Shown piece by piece: positions 44,701 to 55,300 of a stretch of DNA of 64,000 nucleotides. The translations under genes were made by a program, and so were the position numbers. Under the pieces are notes generated by a model. It did no database searches, was not told the DNA's origin, and worked only from the letters and a program-made list of their open reading frames with translations. Every line of letters begins with the position of its first letter. Within the stretch, counting starts at the first letter, position 1. Source of the DNA: Antedon mediterranea (Eukaryota; Echinodermata; Crinoidea; Comatulida; Antedonidae); the NCBI RefSeq assembly GCF_964355755.1, contig NC_092680.1, positions 12,935,001-12,999,000 on the forward strand, written 5' to 3'.

Positions 44701-44706
44701 GTTCAT
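37763..44706 (-). CDS. Unrecognised type I membrane protein with Cys-rich ectodomain and long tail, 419 aa
   Basis: Four exons in frame (1,260 bp): 44631-44706, 39686-39820, 39383-39467 and 37763-38726. Exon 1 is a signal peptide ending AVVFAN. Exon 2 is a 45-residue ectodomain with four Cys (DCPEE, GEVTCNTGY, RVECS, AAKCE); the V-T-C-N-x-G-Y part resembles a shortened sushi domain. Exon 3 gives one TM helix (residues about 72-97), followed by basic stop-transfer residues RRYKKRR. The tail (about 98-419) has an acidic region, a Lys/Ser-rich stretch, an imperfect repeat (VAARKD..NKL, VAETRKD..NKL), and tyrosines in YVTHDSG (Y118), YQSM (Y303, YxxM type) and VYAQV (Y361). I do not recognise the family. 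Exons 1 and 2 lie in the 7.7-kb tandem duplication and recur at 52366-52441 and 47421-47555. Function unknown; a surface receptor or adhesion role is inference. Confidence 0.8.
39383..39467 (-). CDS. Membrane gene exon 3: transmembrane segment
   Basis: 85 bp, acceptor TTTTCAG, donor GAAG/GTAAAT. Encodes VSLSVAVALMVFLVIVSIIL and FSIIIRR, an unbroken hydrophobic run of about 26 residues. Confidence 0.87.
39686..39820 (-). CDS. Membrane gene exon 2, proximal copy: Cys-rich ectodomain
   Basis: 135-bp symmetrical phase 1-1 exon, acceptor CTTCAG, donor CTTG/GTAAGA. Four cysteines and a Thr/Pro stalk (STPTPAPGKE). Confidence 0.83.
40979..41016. repeat. Short hairpin CTAGAGGG..CCCTCTAG
   Basis: Inverted repeat with a GCGAGCGAAGCGAGC centre, within intron 1 of the membrane gene; duplicated about 7.7 kb to the right. 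Confidence 0.6.
41350..41379. repeat. Perfect 30-bp palindrome
   Basis: CAGGGAAGAGTTAAA and its exact reverse complement, no spacer. A second copy is at 49087-49116 in duplication unit 2. Unknown role; it may be a MITE remnant. Confidence 0.9.
44631..44706 (-). CDS. Membrane gene exon 1, proximal copy: signal peptide
   Basis: ATG at 44706. Encodes MNTRNPVVWGFLMISILN and VAVVFAN, then donor AACG/GTAAGG in phase 1, matching the acceptor phase of the ectodomain exon. Strong signal-peptide profile. The plus-strand ORF across the same bases is its shadow. Confidence 0.75.
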
Positions 44707-46269
44707 AATTAAATACGTTGATCGTACATTCACATGAAGGAAATTGGTCTTACATGGGCTGGAGTCGTAGAGCATTAGACAACGGACGATGTTTACCGCT
44801 TTCTCATTGGATTTGCATATGAATTAATCATTCTTTTTTAGCCTGGCCGCCGTTCAAAAGGCACAAAAAGAATAGTGTTTGCTTAACTGGTGAGACGAAA
44901 CGATTGTCTAATGACGCGGTTGACTGACGCATTACGGTCTAATTCTATACCCATTGCTCAGTTCAAGCTTTGGGTAATAAGCCCAATAGGCTTATATAAA
45001 ATATAAAACTAGAGTAGGGGATCCGTGGGCGTCACCACCAAGACGGGTTGAAATTACAATTAATATCGAAATGGGACCTTTAGCATTTACAATCCCAATG
45101 TTAAGGGAAAAACAGGCTGGAGGAGCCATAGGGAATCAGTCCCTTTTAGGTTTCCTGTCAACTACTTTGTGGTATCCATCTGTTAGATGGTATTCCGAAA
45201 TTAATTGTACAGTGGCCTTCTTTTGTTTAAGTTATTGATAAATTATACTTGAACATATTGTTCTTCTTAAGATATTTATTTTAAATTGGATTTAAACGTA
45301 ATTACATATTAAAAGGATGGGGACCTAAGAAAGCGATGGGATTACAATAATAATGTTAAGTATACTGTACCTATTTTTACTATATTACTTTGGTAGTATA
45401 ACCTAACAATGTTAAGTATTTAGGCCTACTTGTTTTTAATTATTAATTTGGTAGTATAACCTGTGCTTAAAAGTTGGATAAAAGAATCATTTCAGATATG
45501 AATTAGACTACCAAAAACCACAGCGCAAAGTGACATTCATTGTATTGTAGTCTATGTAGGTCAAAATACTGTACCAGTGTTTAAATTGTTTTTGTAATTG
45601 AAATGAAAGTTTGGTCTGTTGCACTGAGGGCGATCGTCATGCTCTGCAAAAGTACGAATGCTGTAACCAAAAATTGAGGGCAGTATAATGTACTCTTTTT
45701 TGGGAAAGGGGAGGAGCTATCTTATTCTGGTTATTTAAAAATTCAAAAAGTAGGTAGAGACTAAACGTATACCATTTTCAATAAAATTGTTATTAAATTC
45801 AAAAGTGTAAAACAAATAAAATATTGTGTTTATTAAACATTTACCATTGAGGGAATAATTTTGTGGTAATAATAATTGTGGTCTTTAAGGGTATACAGAT
45901 ATCCTTATTTATAAAGGATTTCTATGGTAAAGTAGATGTTTTAAAGAACCTTTTTTGTTCAATTTAACATTTAAAAAAAAACCTCAATTATGCCTATTAG
46001 AAACTCCTTAATCATTTTGTATGCACGGGTGGGATAATAATATTAATATAATTTTCTACCAATCAGAAGTATTTTTAAAACACGAATTGTAATTTGGCGC
46101 CAATAAATGCTACTGACATTACTGGAATTATGCAATGATAAAAAAATTTAAAATAACGTCTGCTGTATTCAATGGGGTGTAACTATTTCCTTGTAGAGAT
46201 CATTTGTTAATATGTACTGTTTACTGTTAACTGATCGTTATCAAAGCAACACGTAGGCATAAAGTAAGG
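44707..46269. promoter_or_regulatory. Divergent intergenic region between membrane-gene and WSC/sushi first exons, unit 1
   Basis: 1.56 kb separates two oppositely directed signal-peptide exons, so both promoters should lie here. An octamer-like ATTTGCAT is at about 44811 and the sequence is AT-rich. No clear TATA is assigned. The same region recurs at 52442-54004. Confidence 0.45.
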
Positions 46270-46330
46270 ATGGCGATATCTTATATCAAGTCTTTGATTC
46301 TAGTTTTACTTTTTACTGCTCAAAGTATTG
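46270..46330 (+). CDS. WSC/sushi gene exon 1, proximal copy: signal peptide
   Basis: ATG in context AAGGATGG. Encodes 20 residues with a strong hydrophobic core (LILVLLFTAQ) and ends AAAGTATTG/GTAAGT in phase 1. It lies 1.56 kb from, and divergent to, the membrane-gene exon 1 at 44706. Confidence 0.75.
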
Positions 46331-49300
46331 GTAAGTGTAAAACTGATTATCTACTACAGTAATAATTGTTATACTATTATAGTCAGTAAATGTCATTTAT
46401 TTATTTGTCTCATGCAGAAATACTTCTCCATGTTTTACTTTTGAAAACAAACAAAAAGAGAATTGATCAGACAACTAAAAGTAAACAGGATTACTAAAAC
46501 TTAGAGTCAGTAGTCCTATGATTGGTTTATGATAACATAATTAATAATTAGGCACATAAACTATAAACTATTATATACCAAATGTATACAATAAAAAACA
46601 AAGCAAAAAAAAAAACGATTTATAGATTATTACCAAGAAGGGAAGAATCAATCTATATGATAAAAGAAGATTAGGGAAAGATTCAGTATGTCCGTAATTG
46701 ATGTAACTGAGATCATAGCTTTTATCAATAAGTTCCATAGCATTGTCATTGGTTAATTGAAAACCAATACAAACAGCGAAAACAGTTTGGCTTAAAAAAC
46801 TGAACTTATTTGAGCAGTAGAAAAAGTTTACGGTATCTTTTGCATTAAAGAATAGGAAAATGAGATGTAAATACTGGAGCATGGGTCTTTAAAGTTCAGG
46901 TCAAGCAAGATAGATGGTTAGGTATTTTCTGGAAGATTATACTTTTGTTAACGGAGTAACTTCTAGTTATTTTTCTTTTTCTTTTTCTTACGATCTAAGT
47001 ACTGACAGGCCTTGTCATAGTTACCGATGACGTAAACGCAATGACGTATATGTACAGCCAATCACAGGCGAATGTTTGGATAATCAATCACTTGTAATTG
47101 GTCAAATTACTTGTGTTGCGTTTGCACCACGTCATGTAACAACCAAACTTAGCATATCTACACGTAAATAAATACATGCATTTAATTAAGCATGGGATAA
47201 TAAAGATACATTCTAGAAATGAAATGTTTATTTCAATAATTTGACTTGTAAAACACAAAATCAGTAAATACCTTATCATCGAGGTTACATCCCCTTTCTC
47301 TTCTTCGTTCACACTAACCTACTTCACCCTGCACTAACAACCGCCCCCTCCCCCCCCCCTCTACAAAACACACACACATCACTTTTTATCTTGTCGGTTG
47401 CAGTTTTTTTAGCTTCTTACCAAGTTCACATTTCGCCGCCTCCTTTCCTGGTGCAGGAGTTGGTGTACTACATTCTACTCTGTTGTAGCCCGTATTACAT
47501 GTCACTTCACCCTTACTATTTCTTTCTCCGTGTTTGACTTCTTCTGGACAATCATCTGAAGTAGAAGGAAGAAAATGCAAGTTTTTGTAAACATAGTTGC
47601 ATGTATCTATATATAAATTATGGTTAATTCTGACATAGGCGAGCACAATGCAAAAACTTCGGTACAAATCTCCGCCTTGGATATACCTACCTTATCTATC
47701 TCAAAATGTACCGCGAAACGTAGATTTGATAACATTAGTTTTCACATCGACGCTATTGTTCCATATTTCTATCTTAGGAAGATATTATAAAGGGTTTTAT
47801 AAGAAATATTCTGATTTCAATCGGTAAATTTTAACTCTACGCGTGGTAGAAGTAATTTCCGGGTTCACGGAAGGTGTTGGTTTCAATCAGGGAGTTGTAT
47901 ACTAAGTTGGCCGTTGGTGCTTGGTGGCGATAGCCATTTTGTTTTTTTGTTTATTTTCGGACCGCGCGTTTGAAAGTATAGTAGTACATAAAGATCACAT
48001 TAAATACATTCATGAAACATAGGAGTAAATTGTGGGAAATAATTATATAAAATTACATTACATCAAGAGAATTGATGATAATAGCTTTTGTTTTGAAATC
48101 GAATGAAACCCCGATAGCCGAGTTGTTGAGTAAGCTGCCAGGACTTTATGTATACTTGCGCTATCTGTGTCCCGTCAGGACCCTGGGATACTTCTGCCTA
48201 TGTTGCAAGCCGTCTAAACGTCTTCCTTCTTAGGCCACTGTGTCGCGGAATAATGTATTCATTATACCAATTAGGATGGTATTTATTTGAATAAACGCCC
48301 GGAACACCTCCCCAGTAAAACTTCAATTAAAATAATTATCTCGCTACTCACCCCCCCCCCACCCCCAAATACATCTAATAAACGCCCATCCACATTTCTA
48401 CACACAATATTGCATTATATTTATAACACAATTATACTATTTTTAGTAGATTTCTTCGGACTGTTATCTACAATTTACCAAGCATTTGATATTCTTTTTT
48501 ACCACTTTTCATATCTACAATAAACACTATAGGCCTACGCCTAAAACGCTATTAATCATCTAAGACACTTAGGTTAGTGAGTACGTTTAGTTTTACGAAT
48601 ATCAAAAGCATTTAAATAATGGTAACCGACCGAAATTGTCCAGGCCAGAATGTCCTTCTAAAACTTTTTACGTCCCGAGTCATTATCATTCCGGGAACCA
48701 TCGTCTACACTTCCTAGAGGGGGAGCGAGCGAAGCGAGCTCACCCTCTAGTTATAATAATGACACCATCGTCATAATAATATGTATAAAGTAAACAATAT
48801 CTGTAGGCCTACTGTATGGAAATAAAAGTGGGACGGACCCACCCACGTAAGACAAAAAAAGAAAACAATCTAATAAACCTATCATATATTTTGTTGATAG
48901 TTGTTTACAGAATCAAATGCATTTCTTTTGTTTTGTATTAGGCCTTATGAACAGTTTGTGTAAAATAAAAGTTGAATTGAATTGAGGCTTATACTGTATA
49001 ATCAAATATAAATTCAAATGAAACGTTTTTCATATTTTTTAATTACAGAAAAAAAGAGGCAAAAAAATGGTTAGTATATCAAAGCAGGGAAGAGTTAAAT
49101 TTAACTCTTCCCTGATCAAAGTAATATGTTATTTTATCAGGAAGTTACATTTAAACTAATCACTTTGTGACATTCTGACAGTGTAATAAAGGTGTGCCTT
49201 TAACAACAGAAATACTTCGCATGACCTAGTGACAAATCAGCCGTAGACATACCATAACATATTCTTCTGTAGTGTTTTGTGTAAAAGGTTTTCAAATTCT

Positions 49301-52300
49301 ATAACATCCATAAATAGCACAATGATAAAATAGGCATATTGTTGGAACGAGTCATGATACAAACTTCAAAACACATGTCGAATAATAAAAGAGTATCAGT
49401 CGTTCGTCGAATAATAAAAGAGTATCAGTCGAGGAGAAAATTAATTTAAAAAAGAATACTGAAATCGTGAAACGTATAAAAGACCAATTTGTAACAAGCA
49501 CGTGATACGTCATCAATATTCAAAAGTTTCAGCACGTCGTCCTCGGTCTTAAAGTAGTATAGAACAACAAATTAAATTTTAAATAAACTTTTTTTATGTT
49601 GTTATGTTTGTATTGTAAAATCCGGAATAAATTGAATTGAAATTTAATTATTTACAGTTACTAAAAAAAGGAATTATTCAACTAATTTGTCTGTTTGTTT
49701 GTTTGGCATGATGAACAAAAGGTAATATTTTATAAAGGATTTGACGTGCCTCTTTACGAATGTTGATAAAACAAGTATATTAACAATGTTAACAAATAAA
49801 ATACATGAATGATAAAATCGCGTTAAAATAGGCATAATGGATATAAAAATGAATATAAGAAATGGTAACTAATAGGTACCGAAGTAGGCTTACAGTGGCG
49901 TTTATTAGTTATGATCATATACAATTTTTTTTTTAAATATATGACTAAAAATAAGCCTTGAGTTGAACCGAAAACTGTGGAATTTGGTGGAGCAGGTGGA
50001 AATGAGATAAATTTCGATTTTATCAGCAGAACTCAAGCGAACATATTATAGATATTAACTGCGAAAACTTGAATTCGTCTTGTGGATAATAAATTCAGAG
50101 CAAATAAATTAATGTGTGATTCATGCATAATGTAAGTAGGTCAATATATAAAATTAATCAATCGCCATTGTAAAAACGACAAAGACTATGATTGACAAAT
50201 AAGAACATAATACTGATGACAATACAACCAAAGAAAATGAATTTCTGGAGATACAATTGCAGTATCCTCAATCACCTAATTGACGATGTAGGCCTTATCC
50301 TATTCAAACCGTTTTTTTGGTTATATTTTTGTTTTTTATGTATGTTTTGACGTATTGTATTTTCTGTTGCCACTTTCAGCACAAGCTCTGCTTCTTGAAA
50401 TGTGTGCCTCCTTCTTGTTGTATAGGCCTATTGTAAGAAATTGTATTTATGTTTGTTTAAGAATGAAGGAAATAAATGTTATTTTGATTTATTGATAGAT
50501 TCAAAATTTTGATATTTTGTGTATGAATGATCACGTGAGGCATAACATCATATTAATTTCAATTTCTACATTAATATCCGAGGACTGAATATCAGATCAT
50601 GAGACGACGACGGACGAATAGCAATAGATAGTATCAATAGACATATTATTTATAATTAGTATTATTATTTTATTCTGAAGATGTGGCCTTCAAGTTAAAA
50701 CGTAGGCTTACAAAAGAGGAAACCAAACATTGATTCATGAGATTCATTAATTGTACATTATATTTAATATTAATAATAAGAATGAAGATTTCTAGAGCGC
50801 ACTTCGCCACTAAAGGTGCTCAATTCTTTTGAATGCTTATAATATGCAATCACCTCAGATTAAATGCACAATAAAATTGCGAATTTAAAATGGAAAGAAT
50901 TAGGCCTGTTAGGTCTTTTTTTTGTAATTTGTATATTTTATTTTAAAATGTGTGGAGAAACTAATAAAACAAACTAACAAAGGCCTATGACCATGTCTAA
51001 GCCTGGCAAAAAAGATGAGTTTTTAATAATTTTTTAAACGAATCCAAGTTAGTATATTGGCAACAATATTTAATATTGTTTCATTATTCATATTATTACT
51101 ATTAGAGATTCACTGCTTGCAATTTGATTGGTTTGTTCATAGAACTATTCAAATTTACAAATCCGTAGATTTCTAAACAGTTCGATATTGGAATAAGTTA
51201 TTATTTCCTGGTCACTCAACAAAGGCTATTTTCCAACACTTGAATTATGTTGTGGAACAAAAATAGTGAGTGTTGGTAGGCATAAAATGCAAATATGTAT
51301 ATATGCATATATTTTATGGCCTGTCATTTTTAATTGCTCTTTTTTATTTTATTTATTTCATGGATTACTTTTATTTTTATGTGAAGCGCATAGAGGCTTT
51401 ATGCATTATGCGCTTAAAATAAAAGTCCAAATTTAATATTTTGAAATAAAGAACACTAACCATAATATTGATAGGGGCCTTCTGTATTTCACTACTTTCA
51501 GAATTTAAATTTTTGTTGCCATTTTAGGCAATCATAAGTTGGGCACGCAAGTAGGCCCTACAATTCTCTTTTTTTTTTTTCAATGGATGAATAATTAATA
51601 TTAGGTTTGTTTTTCCCCAACATTACTGTGTATACTGTCTATATTAATATACACAGTATGGAGTGTACAACGATCGCATGCAGAGAGTAGGCGGACAATG
51701 AAATAGGTGATTCTAAATTAATCCTCCAGATCCGAATGGAATAATTAAAGCTTGGTTACTAGGGGACGAATAGATCAAATCATAAAGATAATATTATAGT
51801 GGGCCCTATATATATATAAACCCGAAGGCAATTTAGGCCTACTGAAAATAAAATAAAATTTATATACAGGTACTGTATATTAACTAATCACTTTTTGCGT
51901 GCACATCGTATGTCGTGGAAGAATACTTAAATCCAAATTTGTATCCGAGAAAATCCGAATCCGGGAATCTGTAAGTGGTCTAATTATTCAGGAAAAAATG
52001 TTTTAGATGTTTATTTTATAATATTATAGTTCATTGTCATCTATAAAGTATGGCCTGTCAATTGATTGATATTATTAATATTATTTTTTCCAAATCCATT
52101 CAACTATTATTATAAAGGCCCCTTTGGGGATGAAACCATATTTTCCATCATACATCATATGAGAAATGAAACAGAACGTTCAAATTGAACGTTGAAATCT
52201 ACGAGAGTGAAACAAGTTTACCGTATAAACCTGTTCATGGTTTTACCAATGCACAGCGCTTTAGTACCGGTTGGCCGTCATAGATCATGTACGATGAAAT

Positions 52301-55300
52301 TCAATATATAAAATCTCCATTAAAAAAATACAAATTTCAATACAATATAAATGTATTATCCTTACCGTTTGCAAATACTACCGCTACATTTAGTATGGAA
52401 ATCATCAGAAACCCCCAGACTACTGGGTTTCGGGTGTTCATAATTAAATACGTTGATCGTACATTCACATGAAGGAAATTGGTCTTACATGGGCTGGAGT
52501 CGTAGAGCATTAGACAACGGACGATGTTTACCGCTTTCTCATTGGATTTGCATATGAATTAATCATTCTTTTTTAGCCTGGCCGCCGTTCAAAAGGCACA
52601 AAAAGAATAGTGTTTGCTTAACTGGTGAGACGAAACGATTGTCTAATGACGCGGTTGACTGACGCATTACGGTCTAATTCTATACCCATTGCTCAGTTCA
52701 AGCTTTGGGTAATAAGCCCAATAGGCTTATATAAAATATAAAACTAGAGTAGGGGATCCGTGGGCGTCACCACCAAGACGGGTTGAAATTACAATTAATA
52801 TCGAAATGGGACCTTTAGCATTTACAATCCCAATGTTAAGGGAAAAACAGGCTGGAGGAGCCATAGGGAATCAGTCCCTTTTAGGTTTCCTGTCAACTAC
52901 TTTGTGGTATCCATCTGTTAGATGGTATTCCGAAATTAATTGTACAGTGGCCTTCTTTTGTTTAAGTTATTGATAAATTATACTTGAACATATTGTTCTT
53001 CTTAAGATATTTATTTTAAATTGGATTTAAACGTAATTACATATTAAAAGGATGGGGACCTAAGAAAGCGATGGGATTACAATAATAATGTTAAGTATAC
53101 TGTACCTATTTTTACTATATTACTTTGGTAGTATAACCTAACAATGTTAAGTATTTAGGCCTACTTGTTTTTAATTATTAATTTGGTAGTATAACCTGTG
53201 CTTAAAAGTTGGATAAAAGAATCATTTCAGATATGAATTAGACTACCAAAAACCACAGCGCAAAGTGACATTCATTGTATTGTAGTCTATGTAGGTCAAA
53301 ATACTGTACCAGTGTTTAAATTGTTTTTGTAATTGAAATGAAAGTTTGGTCTGTTGCACTGAGGGCGATCGTCATGCTCTGCAAAAGTACGAATGCTGTA
53401 ACCAAAAATTGAGGGCAGTATAATGTACTCTTTTTTGGGAAAGGGGAGGAGCTATCTTATTCTGGTTATTTAAAAATTCAAAAAGTAGGTAGAGACTAAA
53501 CGTATACCATTTTCAATAAAATTGTTATTAAATTCAAAAGTGTAAAACAAATAAAATATTGTGTTTATTAAACATTTACCATTGAGGGAATAATTTTGTG
53601 GTAATAATAATTGTGGTCTTTAAGGGTATACAGATATCCTTATTTATAAAGGATTTCTATGGTAAAGTAGATGTTTTAAAGAACCTTTTTTGTTCAATTT
53701 AACATTTAAAAAAAAACCTCAATTATGCCTATTAGAAACTCCTTAATCATTTTGTATGCACGGGTGGGATAATAATATTAATATAATTTTCTACCAATCA
53801 GAAGTATTTTTAAAACACGAATTGTAATTTGGCGCCAATAAATGCTACTGACATTACTGGAATTATGCAATGATAAAAAAATTTAAAATAACGTCTGCTG
53901 TATTCAATGGGGTGTAACTATTTCCTTGTAGAGATCATTTGTTAATATGTACTGTTTACTGTTAACTGATCGTTATCAAAGCAACACGTAGGCATAAAGT
54001 AAGGATGGCGATATCTTATATCAAGTCTTTGATTCTAGTTTTACTTTTTACTGCTCAAAGTATTGGTAAGTGTAAAACTGATTATCTACTACAGTAATAA
54101 TTGTTATACTATTATAGTCAGTAAATGTCATTTATTTATTTGTCTCATGCAGAAATACTTCTCCATGTTTTACTTTTGAAAACAAACAAAAAGAGAATTG
54201 ATCAGACAACTAAAAGTAAACAGGATTACTAAAACTTAGAGTCAGTAGTCCTATGATTGGTTTATGATAACATAATTAATAATTAGGCACATAAACTATA
54301 AACTATTATATACCAAATGTATACAATAAAAAACAAAGCAAAAAAAAAAACGATTTATAGATTATTACCAAGAAGGGAAGAATCAATCTATATGATAAAA
54401 GAAGATTAGGGAAAGATTCAGTATGTCCGTAATTGATGTAACTGAGATCATAGCTTTTATCAATAAGTTCCATAGCATTGTCATTGGTTAATTGAAAACC
54501 AATACAAACAGCGAAAACAGTTTGGCTTAAAAAACTGAACTTATTTGAGCAGTAGAAAAAGTTTACGGTATCTTTTGCATTAAAGAATAGGAAAATGAGA
54601 TGTAAATACTGGAGCATGGGTCTTTAAAGTTCAGGTCAAGCAAGATAGATGGTTAGGTATTTTCTGGAAGATTATACTTTTGTTAACGGAGTAACTTCTA
54701 GTTATTTTTCTTTTTCTTTTTCTTACGATCTAAGTACTGACAGGCCTTGTCATAGTTACCGATGACGTAAACGCAATGACGTATATGTACAGCCAATCAC
54801 AGGCGAATGTTTGGATAATCAATCACTTGTAATTGGTCAAATTACTTGTGTTGCGTTTGCACCACGTCATGTAACAACCAAACTTAGCATATCTACACGT
54901 AAATAAATACATGCATTTAATTAAGCATGGGATAATAAAGATACATTCTAGAAATGAAATGTTTATTTCAATAATTTGACTTGTAAAACACAAAATCAGT
55001 AAATACCTTAACCAAACTTGGTTGATCTTAAACTGACGTTATAAAAGAAGTTCGAGATAAATCTATTGAAAAATCATCTTCACTCCATAATACATTAAAA
55101 ATGTAAAATAGATAGCTTTAACATTTTTTTTTCAAACCCCATAACTATTTTGCTGGTAGAATAATCGAACGCTATTCAAATTCGTATTTTAGAATATTTT
55201 GTCGGGAGTTTAGATTTAGTTTATTGTTTCATAAATATATAAAGAGAACATATTTAAATACCGTGAGATAAAGTTACCCACATAAAATTCTACTGAGTTG

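Larger units (their letters stand above)
39536..47272. repeat. 7.7-kb direct tandem duplication, unit 1
   Basis: Starts at TTATCATCGAGG and runs 7,737 bp to the same motif at 47273. In the stretches I compared, the two units differ by one substitution (T at 40073, A at 47808) and a C-run (12 versus 10 near 39613 and 47350). It contains membrane-gene exons 2 and 1 (minus) and WSC/sushi exon 1 (plus). The junctions share the 3-bp microhomology TTA. Confidence 0.97.
47273..55007. repeat. 7.7-kb direct tandem duplication, unit 2
   Basis: 7,735-bp copy of unit 1, ending at TTA 55008-55010, after which the sequence is unique. Gene-sized ORFs in it are duplicates of those in unit 1. Confidence 0.97.

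Noticed and set aside
44552-44737. 61-codon plus-strand ORF (and duplicate at 52287-52472)
   Set aside because: It is antisense to the signal-peptide exon 44631-44706, which has a proper ATG, hydrophobic core, donor and matching phase.
46571-46882. 103-codon minus-strand ORF (and duplicate at 54306-54617)
   Set aside because: No domain, no splice context, biased AT-rich composition; likely intronic noise kept identical by the duplication.
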